Below, one piece after another: positions 1-6,944 of a DNA stretch of 16,226 nucleotides. The stretch is from PVC group bacterium (ex Bugula neritina AB1) (GTDB lineage Bacteria; GCA-001730085): contig MDLB01000069.1 of the NCBI GenBank assembly GCA_001730085.1, positions 1 to 16,226 on the forward strand. The letters run 5' to 3'. Within the stretch, counting starts at the first letter, position 1, and every line of letters starts with the position of its first letter. Position numbers and translations under genes: made by a program. A model generated the notes under the pieces. It was not told the origin of the DNA and made no database searches. It saw only the letters and a program-made list of their open reading frames with translations.

Positions 1-159
1 AATGAATGGGACAATGGTTTTTCTGCCTCTTCGGAGGTTATACGAGCTATTAAAAAATATAATGAGGACTACCCTCACTCTGTAATAAATTATTTTACTC
101 CTAATGCGTTCGATAATTTATGTAAACAAAAGGACCTTTATTCAAGAAGTTGTGCTTGA
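1..159 (+). CDS. IS3-family transposase OrfB, C-terminal part (partial)
   Basis: Frame 1 is open from the window edge to a TGA at 157-159, giving 52 residues. The segment KKYNEDYPHSVINYFTP matches the conserved end of the rve/DDE integrase domain of IS3-family OrfB, where a Tyr-Asn, a Pro-His-Ser and a T-P-x-x-F signature follow the catalytic glutamate. The catalytic residues themselves lie outside the window. The protein would cut and join DNA ends during copy-out/paste-in transposition. The stop codon sits one base before the right inverted repeat at 160-178, a normal spacing for this family. Whether this copy is intact cannot be judged from here. Confidence 0.8.
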   Translation, partial: NEWDNGFSASSEVIRAIKKYNEDYPHSVINYFTPNAFDNLCKQKDLYSRSCA

Positions 160-178
160 CTTAACGTATAGCACTATA
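1..178 (+). mobile_element. IS3-family insertion sequence, right end (partial)
   Basis: The window opens inside an IS3-family element. It contains the last 52 codons of OrfB and then the right terminal inverted repeat, CTTAACGTATAGCACTATA, at 160-178. That repeat is the reverse complement, with one mismatch, of the left terminal repeat at 15569-15587, so the two partial elements probably belong to the same IS. The rest of this copy lies to the left of the window. The sequence right after 178 reads as a broken coding frame, which fits insertion into a gene. Confidence 0.75.
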
Positions 179-299
179 GGTGGGTTTAGATTCTATACCT
201 ACCCTTCTTTTAAAGATCCAATGTATCTTTGGAAAAGCTTTTATTAATACTGACAGATTAAAAAAAAATTGGGCTAATCGAATGAATATTGCGGCTTAA
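179..299 (+). pseudogene. possible 3' remnant of a gene broken by the IS insertion
   Basis: Directly after the IS right end, a frame reads GGFRFYTYPSFKDPMYLWKS and then hits a stop. Shifting by one base at the T-run near 238-241 lets it continue as INTDRLKKNWANRMNIAA before a TAA at 297-299. The joined peptide has protein-like composition, unlike the low-complexity DNA around it. I read this as the tail of a gene cut by the IS and then frameshifted. I do not recognise the family. It could also be chance: it is only about 40 codons and depends on a frameshift. Confidence 0.3.
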
Positions 300-450
300 T
301 TTGGATATGGCGATTAATCCAATTACACTCTTTTCTTGACGTGACCATATTTTTTAAAGAGGTATATTGAAAAGTTTATGAGATATTTTTTAGATACTCG
401 CGTATTTTTGTTTAGTATTATGCGGTGAGTATTCGTTTGCTTAAATTTTT
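300..450. other. intergenic, nothing clear
   Basis: AT-rich spacer between the IS-side remnant and the 3' end of the cysE-like gene. It holds a short inverted repeat, TTGGAT...ATCCAA, near 301-322, and a 6-bp ATACTC/GAGTAT pair around 395-435 with a long loop. Neither makes a convincing terminator. No tRNA or other RNA gene is visible. Confidence 0.4.
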
Positions 451-1356
451 CTAAAGAGATTTTGTGCGTATCAAAAGGTCTGGGTCTGAAATCGTCACGA
501 CGGTGTTTTTAGGGACGGAATCTGTTAGCCATACATTGCCTCCAATCACAGAGTTTTCACCTATTTGGACATCTCCCAAAATCGTAGCTGCAGCATAAAT
601 GGTGACATTATTTTCTAATGAAGGGTGTCGTTTTTGACCTTTGATAATAGCACCTTCAGAGTCTTTAGGAAAACTCATGGCGCCTAAGGTCACTCCTTGA
701 TAGATTTTGACATTGTTACCAATAGTACAGGTTTCACCAATCACAACACCAGTCCCATGGTCGATAAAAAAGTAATCCCCGATGGTCGCTCCAGGGTGAA
801 TATCTATACCTGTTAGTGAATGTGCTCGTTCACTCATCATTCGTGGGATCAAAGGAACTTTTGCTTTGAAAAATTCATGAGCTAAGCGGTGAACCATTAT
901 GGCATAAACACAGGGGTAGCTAAGGATTATTTCGTGAAAAGATCCCGTGGCAGGATCTCCCTTTTCGGCCGCTATAATATCTGTGTTTAAAGTTTTTCGA
1001 ATGTTAGGTAGATGGTCTAAAAAGTAATGTGTTATGTTTTCCGAAGATTTTTTACTTTTTGATCGATCACCATTATATTTGTAAAGGAAAGCTTTCTCTG
1101 TTTCCTTAGAAATGATTTTGTAGAGGCTTTTAAATAAGTATAGCATTCTTTCCGATTTGATTTGTGGGTCAAAATCTTTTGAAAATATAGAGTTTTCTGA
1201 CTTGTTATAACCGTAAAAAATAAGTAAAGAGAGCCTGTCTAGGATAGAGCATATTTCTTGGTGATCTGGAAATGGAAAAGGAGTATTTCCTAGTTTATCT
1301 TGATATGAAGAAAGATCGGCTACCCATTTTTGAAAGAGATTATCATCGAGATTCAT
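451..1356 (-). CDS. cysE: serine O-acetyltransferase (long, EpsC/SrpH-like form)
   Basis: Transfers acetyl from acetyl-CoA to L-serine, the first step of cysteine synthesis, in the cytoplasm. The 301-residue protein has a helical N-terminal region of about 150 residues and then a left-handed beta-helix of hexapeptide repeats, about 183-285. Key residues align with E. coli CysE: D134 in a DPA motif, D185 in GIDIHPGA, D199-H200 (the catalytic pair) in IDHGTGVVIGETC, and H244 in KRHP. It is longer than the roughly 270-residue E. coli enzyme and resembles the approximately 300-residue forms of other phyla. The ATG overlaps the end of the upstream PilZ-like gene by 14 bp, so it is probably translated from the same message as the last gene of that unit. 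No O-acetylserine sulfhydrylase gene is in the window. Confidence 0.9.
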   Translation of the reverse strand: MNLDDNLFQKWVADLSSYQDKLGNTPFPFPDHQEICSILDRLSLLIFYGYNKSENSIFSKDFDPQIKSERMLYLFKSLYKIISKETEKAFLYKYNGDRSKSKKSSENITHYFLDHLPNIRKTLNTDIIAAEKGDPATGSFHEIILSYPCVYAIMVHRLAHEFFKAKVPLIPRMMSERAHSLTGIDIHPGATIGDYFFIDHGTGVVIGETCTIGNNVKIYQGVTLGAMSFPKDSEGAIIKGQKRHPSLENNVTIYAAATILGDVQIGENSVIGGNVWLTDSVPKNTVVTISDPDLLIRTKSL

Positions 1357-1750
1357 GGTAGAGTTTTTGACCTAGGATAAAATCTTTGATGTTTTCTTTT
1401 TCTGCCTTTTCCAAATCAAAAAACTCCACACCAAAGCCACTTTTATTGCTTTCTAAATAAAAAAGTGATGATTTGTTCCATCTTAAATTAGCCTTTATAG
1501 TTGAAAAACATGGCCAATGAGAGCATTGAAGACTTAGGTTTAATCGATACTTGCCAGAAAGCAAAGCGTGCAAAATTGATTTTTTTATCTCAGATGATTC
1601 AAAAAAAAGACCAGAGATCCCAATATTCTTTAAAAGACACTTTGGAAATTCAAAAATGACTTTCCCATCTGAAGGTCTTTCCACGGAACAAAAAAGATAA
1701 CTTACAAAAGGGATACGCTCATAGACTCTGAGATTTTTTCCTGAATACAA
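1343..1750 (-). CDS. PilZ-like domain protein
   Basis: A 135-residue protein with the outline of a single PilZ domain, a small beta-barrel that in many members binds cyclic di-GMP. It has RxxxR (R8-VYE-R12) near the N-terminus and, about 30 residues later, N42-IGISG-47 in the place of the second motif, (D/N)xSxxG. The serine of that motif is glycine here, so binding of c-di-GMP is uncertain. A GFGVEF strand at about 105-110 fits the end of the barrel. Start is TTG at 1748-1750 with AAAGGA nine bases upstream; I see no ATG in frame before it. It follows the TPR gene by 23 bp and overlaps cysE by 14 bp, so it is part of an operon. Family assignment is moderate; the role is unknown. Confidence 0.6.
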   Translation of the reverse strand: MYSGKNLRVYERIPFVSYLFCSVERPSDGKVIFEFPKCLLKNIGISGLFFESSEIKKSILHALLSGKYRLNLSLQCSHWPCFSTIKANLRWNKSSLFYLESNKSGFGVEFFDLEKAEKENIKDFILGQKLYHESR

Positions 1751-1773
1751 GAGAAGATGTCCTTTCTAAGGGG

Positions 1774-2436
1774 TTAAGCAGGGCTATCGAGTAGATGTAG
1801 CATCCGTGAAGCCAAGTTAGAAATATCACCTTCAGGTTGTTCAACAGATATCGATGTATAGATAGCACGAGCCTTAGAAACCTGTCCAAGTTTATGGTAA
1901 CACCTCGCTAGGGAAAAACGTGCTTCCTGAAAGAGATGATTACCTTTGTAGGTATCGATCAAATATTCGTAATTTTTAACTGCAGCTTGGAAATCTTGCA
2001 AATTTTCTAAGCAAGATCCTTTCATTAGCAAGAGTTGTTCGGTAAAAGTTGGGAAGGAGGAATAGTTTTTTATAGAAAGATCGATTAAGGATATGTTCTC
2101 TTTAAAAGCTTTTTGTTTAAAGTTATGATTGATTAAAAGAAAAAGAGCTTCCCTCCCTTCCAAAGATTTGGGAGATACCTTAACAAGATCTTTTAATGCA
2201 GAGATAGATTGTTCGATATTTTTGCCAGATTGTAAGTCAGATCTAGCTTGAGAAAGCTGAAGAAAAGAGTATTGTCTGTTTTCTGTATGTATTTTTTTAG
2301 AAAAAACATAAACACCAAGAAGGATAAAAAAAAGAACAATGAGTACAAAAAACTTTTCTTTATGAGACGTCACTTTAAAAAGAAGTTTTTCAATAAAGCC
2401 AATGAAACGATCCTTTTTTAGGGCACGAGAAGGCAT
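1774..2436 (-). CDS. membrane-anchored TPR-like protein (YfgM-like outline)
   Basis: A 220-residue protein with a short basic cytoplasmic N-terminus, one transmembrane helix at about 28-46 (FFVLIVLFFILLGVYVF) and an outer domain of TPR-like helical pairs, the clearest at about 147-205 (phrases such as AAVKNYEYLIDTY and LARCYHKLGQVSKA). This layout resembles YfgM and BamD-like helper proteins that act in the periplasm, but I cannot assign a partner. I chose the ATG at 2434-2436 because AAGGAG lies just upstream; the reading frame extends further upstream into the lipoprotein gene, but that part looks like chance reading. It lies 44 bp after the lipoprotein gene and 23 bp before the PilZ-like gene. 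Confidence 0.75.
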   Translation of the reverse strand: MPSRALKKDRFIGFIEKLLFKVTSHKEKFFVLIVLFFILLGVYVFSKKIHTENRQYSFLQLSQARSDLQSGKNIEQSISALKDLVKVSPKSLEGREALFLLINHNFKQKAFKENISLIDLSIKNYSSFPTFTEQLLLMKGSCLENLQDFQAAVKNYEYLIDTYKGNHLFQEARFSLARCYHKLGQVSKARAIYTSISVEQPEGDISNLASRMLHLLDSPA

Positions 2437-2480
2437 TTCTTTCTCCTTAAATCCAATGATTACAAAAATATTAATTATTT

Positions 2481-2945
2481 TTAGTGAGCGATAGGACCAG
2501 ACGCAATTGTTATGACCATTCGACCCCCAGATGGTTCTATGATCAAGGTACATGTTTGCGTCTCTTTCTCAAAATTTAAGATAACCCTACGGTATTCCAT
2601 CATATTGACAACTTTCCAATTGTACATAGGCATCTGCGTTTTGAAAAAAGTTATAAGGGAGTTGACATCGGTTCGACCAATGTATCGTAAGATCCCAACT
2701 CTAGAAAAATCATTATTAAACATAAACGAATCATTGTAATCAAGCTTAAATCCTGAGGGGATAGGGATATCCTCGAATTTTAGATTCATTGCCATGTTTT
2801 TAGCATCTTCATGAGATTTTTTTGAATACAAGTTTGAAAGATACTTTTGCTCATCATCTTGATGAGAAGCAGGGTTCATTCTTAAACATCCACAGCATCC
2901 AAAGCACAAGATTAAAACTGTTGAAAGAGATAAAAATTTATTCAA
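2481..2945 (-). CDS. small lipoprotein of unknown function
   Basis: A 154-residue protein with a hydrophobic N-terminal signal (MNKFLSLSTVLILCFGCCGC) holding four cysteines at 14, 17, 18 and 20. C17 and C20 follow glycine and are the likely lipidation sites, although the lipobox is not canonical. The mature part has a compact alpha/beta pattern: residues about 78-150 include GILRYIGRTDVNSLITFF, a YNWKVV strand, and a last strand pair IIEPSGGRMVITIAS. I recall similar short lipoproteins in other uncultivated Gram-negative-type bacteria but cannot name a family with certainty. The start appears to be TTG at 2943-2945 with AAGGA about 12 bases upstream, a weak signal. It probably belongs with the membrane and PilZ-like genes that follow. 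Confidence 0.7.
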   Translation of the reverse strand: MNKFLSLSTVLILCFGCCGCLRMNPASHQDDEQKYLSNLYSKKSHEDAKNMAMNLKFEDIPIPSGFKLDYNDSFMFNNDFSRVGILRYIGRTDVNSLITFFKTQMPMYNWKVVNMMEYRRVILNFEKETQTCTLIIEPSGGRMVITIASGPIAH

Positions 2946-3015
2946 TTTTTTTATTTTTCCTTACAAAAAAAATTTGTCTTATAAAAATTCATTTAAAGCG
3001 ACTAAGTATAAAGAT

Positions 3016-3501
3016 TTATGAAAAAGTTAAAATCTTTTTTGTGCTTACTTTTGAATGAAGATTATCTAAAGAAACATTAACATTTGTTAAGTCAACCTCG
3101 GACCAATGAAAAGTAAAAGCTGCTCTAGAGTCCCAAAACTTTTCTAAGCCGTGAAGTTCGAAAGTGTAAACACTTGGTAAAATATTAAAAAACTTTTCGA
3201 TATATGAAAAATTGTGGACAAAAGGTAATTCAACAGAAAGGTATTTTTGACCAAAACCACTATTTAAAAAATAGCTATCTTTAAAGAAGTCAGACTTGTT
3301 TTGCATTGGAACGAATATATAAGAAATATTTTTAAGATCATTTTTGGAAAAGTCAAAGGAAGCCAATGATTTCTCTTTTAAAAAAAATGTTGATTCCTCT
3401 GCTTTATTGTTTTTTGTTGCGATCCAAGATACATCAGAAGTAGTTGCAAAAGCGATGGCCGTTAAAAAATTGAAATAAAGGATAGATATAAAAATTTTCA
3501 T
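3016..3501 (-). CDS. small secreted protein, unknown function
   Basis: A 161-residue protein with a cleavable-looking signal peptide (MKIFISILYFNFLTAIAFA, probable cut after AFA at about residue 19). The remainder is rich in Phe, Ser, Asn and Lys and has no motif that I recognise. The ATG at 3499-3501 is chosen because AAGGAG lies about 9 bases upstream; an in-frame extension upstream reads through the promoter and is rejected. It has its own strong promoter at 3542-3571 and is first in the unit that continues to the lipoprotein gene 70 bp further on. The C-terminus (KKILTFS) is unremarkable. Probably a periplasmic or envelope protein limited to related organisms. Confidence 0.65.
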   Translation of the reverse strand: MKIFISILYFNFLTAIAFATTSDVSWIATKNNKAEESTFFLKEKSLASFDFSKNDLKNISYIFVPMQNKSDFFKDSYFLNSGFGQKYLSVELPFVHNFSYIEKFFNILPSVYTFELHGLEKFWDSRAAFTFHWSEVDLTNVNVSLDNLHSKVSTKKILTFS

Positions 3502-3541
3502 ATTGATTTTCTCCTTGAAAAAAGATAATAATAGCTCATAT

Positions 3542-3571
3542 ATTATAGCAAAAAAATATATCAAAAGTCAA
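3542..3571 (-). promoter_or_regulatory. sigma70-type promoter for the secreted protein gene
   Basis: On the minus strand a TTGACT -35 box (3566-3571) and a perfect TATAAT -10 box (3542-3547) are separated by 18 bases. The -10 box is about 40 bases before the ATG at 3501, with an AAGGAG ribosome site in between. This marks the start of the transcription unit running toward cysE. Confidence 0.75.
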
Positions 3572-3618
3572 GTTTTTTTATTTTTTCAAGGCCTCCATAT
3601 GCATTTCAAGATTATTTA

Positions 3619-4653
3619 TTATTCATTATTTATTAATAATATTAAATCTAAAATTGTTTTATTGTTCATAGATCGGGATTGGAACTTTAAATAAGGTAAA
3701 GAGGGATAAAAAGGTGAAGAAGAATTTTCTTCATTATCAGGCAAATATTGGGAAATTTTTTGATCAATAAATGAGCTTTTGAAAAGGTTGGTTATTTTTT
3801 CTAACTTTTTTTTATCTAGAGATTCTTTTAGCCAAATATAAGTAAAACTATTGATTGTTTTCATCGAGTGATAAACTTTGTAGAAATTATCAATAATAGA
3901 GATGGCTTCATCAACAGAATAACAAACTTTAAAAAAATCAGTATCATCAAAGTTAATATATTTATATTTTTTTAAAGTACAATTAATGAATTCATTAAAT
4001 TTAGACCAAAAAGTATCTCCTGTAGGCTCTAAAAGAAGAACAGGATGAGGAGGTGTTTTACCTGTTTGGATAAGAGTTATATTTTCGAAAAGTTCATCCA
4101 GAGTCCCAAAGCCTCCCGGGAAAACGACAGTTGCTGAGGATTCTCGTATGAATGTTAATTTTCTCGTTAGAAAATAATTGAATGAAATCAGGTTTTCTTT
4201 ATCAATAATATATGGATTAGCTTCTTGTTCAAAAGGTAGTTCTATATTCAAACCAAAGCTTTTATCTGATCCTGCTCCTCGATTTCCAGCTTCCATAATT
4301 CCTGGTCCTGCGCCGGTTATAACCATATAGTTTTTGTTAGAAATCTTTCTTGAAAAATCTTCTGCCATTAGATAAATAGGATCTTCAGGGGAGGTTCTAG
4401 CAGATCCAAAAACAGTAACCTTGTGTATATTTCGATATTTTGAAAACGTTTTGAATGTTTTTTTTAAATCTTCTAATAGTTCACTTAATAATTTCCAGTT
4501 AGAGTAGTGTGTCCCTTGATTTGAAAGTACCATTAGTGTTTCTAAAATATTTTCAATATGTACTTTGGAAGAATGGTCAAGTTCTAGGTCATTTATTTTT
4601 TTACAAAAATTAGATAAGTGATCTTGATTTATAGCTGTTTTTTTTTCTTTCAT
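3619..4653 (-). CDS. LOG-family (TIGR00730-like) nucleotide 5'-monophosphate phosphoribohydrolase
   Basis: A 344-residue protein of the LOG family, once misnamed lysine decarboxylase. Members cleave the N-glycosidic bond of nucleoside monophosphates to give ribose 5-phosphate and a free base; plant LOG releases cytokinins and PpnN acts in purine metabolism. Visible motifs: FGSAR at about 82, GAGPGIMEAGNRG at about 114-126, LTRK at about 162-165 and the signature FPGGFGTLDE at about 178-187. An N-terminal helical part of about 75 residues and a C-terminal part of about 80 flank the core, so it is longer than plain LOG proteins (about 190) but shorter than PpnN (about 450). The ATG at 4651-4653 is preferred because AAAGGGGA lies in front of it; an ATG at 4678-4680 has no ribosome site. 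True substrate unknown. Confidence 0.85.
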   Translation of the reverse strand: MKEKKTAINQDHLSNFCKKINDLELDHSSKVHIENILETLMVLSNQGTHYSNWKLLSELLEDLKKTFKTFSKYRNIHKVTVFGSARTSPEDPIYLMAEDFSRKISNKNYMVITGAGPGIMEAGNRGAGSDKSFGLNIELPFEQEANPYIIDKENLISFNYFLTRKLTFIRESSATVVFPGGFGTLDELFENITLIQTGKTPPHPVLLLEPTGDTFWSKFNEFINCTLKKYKYINFDDTDFFKVCYSVDEAISIIDNFYKVYHSMKTINSFTYIWLKESLDKKKLEKITNLFKSSFIDQKISQYLPDNEENSSSPFYPSLPYLKFQSRSMNNKTILDLILLINNE

Positions 4654-4706
4654 TTTGTCCCCTTTTCTCAATCGAACCATCTTAAGGTGTTGATAAAATA
4701 AATCAC

Positions 4707-5591
4707 TTAATGAAGTTTTTTTATTAATGGCTTAGGTTCTTGAGCGGTAAATAAAAAATTTAATAGCTCGTCAAGGTGTTCTCTTAATCGAATTATCTTT
4801 TTCCATTCACCATAAGAGTGAATACAAAAATCGTTACGGATTGCTTCTCTAAAAGCAACCTGTACCCTCTTCTTTAAGTCTATCAATAAAGAGTTATTCT
4901 CGTGTCCTTTTTTAAAATTATTTTTGTAAATGTCCCACTCTTTTGATTTATACATAAAAAAGTAAATAAGTCCTTTGTAAAAATGATAGGTATTTTTTTC
5001 TTTGAAGCTTTCCTTATGCAAGATGAGTTTTTCTAATGCTAGTTCGTATTTATATAAGTTTATATAAGACAGGACAATAAACTCAAATATTTCATTTGGA
5101 TATTGGTTCATTTTTAAAGCGGTTTCGAAATCATTTAGAGCTTTGAGATAATTTTGTTGGTGATAATGACAGAGCCCTCTTTGAAAGTTTTTAGAAAAAG
5201 AAGAGAAGCGGTTTTTTTCTGCGATATTTAATATATCGATAACTCTAGGCCAGTTTTCCAATGAGAAAAAAATATCGGCTAAAGCAATATGTGATGGTAA
5301 GTGATCAGGAAAAAGGTCCAAAGAGCGATTAAAATCATGAATGGCTTCGTCTGTAAAGCCTAATTTTTTATAACAGACTCCCCTTTTGTAATGTTCTAAA
5401 TATAAAAAAGGAGATTTTGAAGGTTTTTTTTTCTGGATGCTTTGATTAAGAGAAATCAAGGAGTTTAAGTCAGAGAAAGCAGAGGATTGCTCTGATTCCA
5501 AAGGCTCAGAGACTTTGGAGGTCAAAGCTTCTGAGCCAAAAGGAATGCTTAATAAAAATAAAGCGATTGCGATTTTATTATAAACGCTCAA
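4707..5591 (-). CDS. exported TPR protein
   Basis: A protein of about 294 residues with a hydrophobic N-terminal segment (KIAIALFLLSIPFGSEA, signal-peptide-like) and several tetratricopeptide repeats. The clearest lie at roughly 65-180, for example HYKRGVCYKKLGFTDEAI followed by a second helix ending in LFPDHLP, and QRGLCHYHQQNYLKALNDF. It likely works outside the cytoplasm as a binding scaffold. Start is uncertain: TTG at 5589-5591 puts the hydrophobic segment at the N-terminus and gives a 14-bp overlap with greA, while an ATG at 5649-5651 lies 74 bp inside greA and would place 25 extra polar residues ahead of it. Neither has a clear ribosome site, so translational coupling to greA is likely. 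No further function can be assigned. Confidence 0.7.
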   Translation of the reverse strand: MSVYNKIAIALFLLSIPFGSEALTSKVSEPLESEQSSAFSDLNSLISLNQSIQKKKPSKSPFLYLEHYKRGVCYKKLGFTDEAIHDFNRSLDLFPDHLPSHIALADIFFSLENWPRVIDILNIAEKNRFSSFSKNFQRGLCHYHQQNYLKALNDFETALKMNQYPNEIFEFIVLSYINLYKYELALEKLILHKESFKEKNTYHFYKGLIYFFMYKSKEWDIYKNNFKKGHENNSLLIDLKKRVQVAFREAIRNDFCIHSYGEWKKIIRLREHLDELLNFLFTAQEPKPLIKKLH

Positions 5592-6051
5592 TTTTGATAA
5601 CTTTATAAGAAATGGTTCTAGCTGGTACTTCGATTTCAATGGTGTCATCAACTTTGTGACCTAAAAGAGATTTGCCCACAGGAGAGCTTATAGAGATCTT
5701 CCCTTCTGTTATAGAGGCTTCGTCTTCTGAAACTAAGGTATAAATGATTTCGGAGTCCATATCTTGATCGTAAAGCGTTACGGTTGATCCAATATAAATA
5801 GCATCTGTAGAAATTTCTTCATTGTCAACGATTTTAGCTCTTGCTAATTTGTCTTGGATTTCATTGATACGAGCTTCGGCAAGGCCTTGCTCTTCCCTAG
5901 CTGCGTGATATTCTGCGTTTTCTTTTAGGTCACCATGTTCGCGCGCAAGTTCTATTTTTTTTGAAAGTTGAGGGCGAACATTTGTTTTTAAATTATCCAA
6001 TTCGGTTTTTAAGTTATTGTATCCTTTTTGTGATAAGTATACTTTTTCCAT
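5578..6051 (-). CDS. greA: transcription elongation factor GreA
   Basis: Rescues backtracked RNA polymerase by stimulating cleavage of the nascent RNA 3' end through the secondary channel. The 157-residue length is typical. The N-terminal coiled-coil hairpin (about 1-75) carries the diagnostic tip AREHGDLKENAEYHAAREEQ at 36-55, with D41 and E44, the acidic residues that coordinate the catalytic metal in E. coli GreA. The C-terminal FKBP-like domain includes SPVGKSLLGHKVDDTIEIEV. The ATG at 6049-6051 has AAGGAG about eight bases upstream. It lies 29 bp after speE and overlaps the following TPR gene, so it is probably expressed with the spermidine genes. Confidence 0.95.
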   Translation of the reverse strand: MEKVYLSQKGYNNLKTELDNLKTNVRPQLSKKIELAREHGDLKENAEYHAAREEQGLAEARINEIQDKLARAKIVDNEEISTDAIYIGSTVTLYDQDMDSEIIYTLVSEDEASITEGKISISSPVGKSLLGHKVDDTIEIEVPARTISYKVIKIERL

Positions 6052-6080
6052 GATATATGGCTCCTTTTTGTAAGTACAGA

Positions 6081-6944
6081 TCAGCTGTTAGTTATCAAAT
6101 CTTTTAATCGGTTGTTTAAAAAAGCTGGTAAAACAAAACTTTCTCTATGAATCGAAGAGGTATAATAGTCTGTATTGAAATCTTTTAAAGATGAGCGCCT
6201 TAAAGTCGAATCCTCTAAAGGGTTATACTTTTTAGTTCCCATTGCAAAGCACCACATTCCTCCTGGATAGATTAAGTTTGAATATTTATAAAGATATAGG
6301 TTGTCGAAGATACTTTTTATTGTTCGAAGAAGATTGGTTTGTTCTTTTTCGTAATAGTAAGGAGACTCTGCCTGAGAAACAACTATTCCATCTTCATTTA
6401 AAATCCGGTAAACATTTTTATAGAATTTTGTATTAAAGAGAGGAACAGAAGGTCCTAAAGGGTCTGTGGAGTCTACGAGTATGATATCAAATTTCTCATC
6501 AGTTTCTTCGACAAACTTGGCTCCATCTTCAAATAAGACATGACACTTTTTATCTTTCAATGCAGAGGAAAGTTGAGGCATAAATTCTTCACAAGCTTTG
6601 ACCACGCATTCGTCTATTTCTACTAAAGTAGCTTTTTTCACAGAGCTATGTCTTAAAACTTCACGGATGGTGCCACCATCTCCCCCACCGATCACCAAAA
6701 CGTTTTGAGGAGAAGGATGCGTGAATAAGGGTACGTGGGTTAGCATGTCATGATAGATAAACTCATCTTTTTCACTAACCATGGCGATGTTATCATTAAA
6801 AAGCATTCTACCAAAGCCTTTGGTCTCGACAACTTCAACTTTTTGAAAAGCACTTTGTTGGGAATAAAGGATTTCCTTTATCTTATACTGAACTCTTAAG
6901 TCATCATGAATATACTCTGAAAAACATGGCGTAAATTTAGACAT
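6081..6944 (-). CDS. speE: spermidine synthase
   Basis: Transfers the aminopropyl group of decarboxylated S-adenosylmethionine to putrescine, giving spermidine and methylthioadenosine. The 287-residue protein has a small N-terminal beta domain and a Rossmann methyltransferase-like domain. Motifs: YHDMLTHVPL at 64-73, the cofactor loop VIGGGDGGTIREV at 84-96, E109 in LVEID, FEDG with D140, and the active-site segment DSTDPLGPSVPLF at 158-170, whose D158 and D161 match the catalytic aspartates of the family. A PGGMWCFAMGT segment at 227-237 is also typical. The ATG at 6942-6944 overlaps the stop of the upstream AdoMet decarboxylase by 8 bp, so the two consecutive pathway steps are translationally coupled. 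Confidence 0.95.
   Translation of the reverse strand: MSKFTPCFSEYIHDDLRVQYKIKEILYSQQSAFQKVEVVETKGFGRMLFNDNIAMVSEKDEFIYHDMLTHVPLFTHPSPQNVLVIGGGDGGTIREVLRHSSVKKATLVEIDECVVKACEEFMPQLSSALKDKKCHVLFEDGAKFVEETDEKFDIILVDSTDPLGPSVPLFNTKFYKNVYRILNEDGIVVSQAESPYYYEKEQTNLLRTIKSIFDNLYLYKYSNLIYPGGMWCFAMGTKKYNPLEDSTLRRSSLKDFNTDYYTSSIHRESFVLPAFLNNRLKDLITNS

Noticed and set aside
2437-2553. 39-codon upstream extension of the membrane TPR protein
   Set aside because: It overlaps the lipoprotein gene and has no ribosome site, while the ATG at 2436 has AAGGAG just upstream and gives a normal N-terminus with one transmembrane helix.
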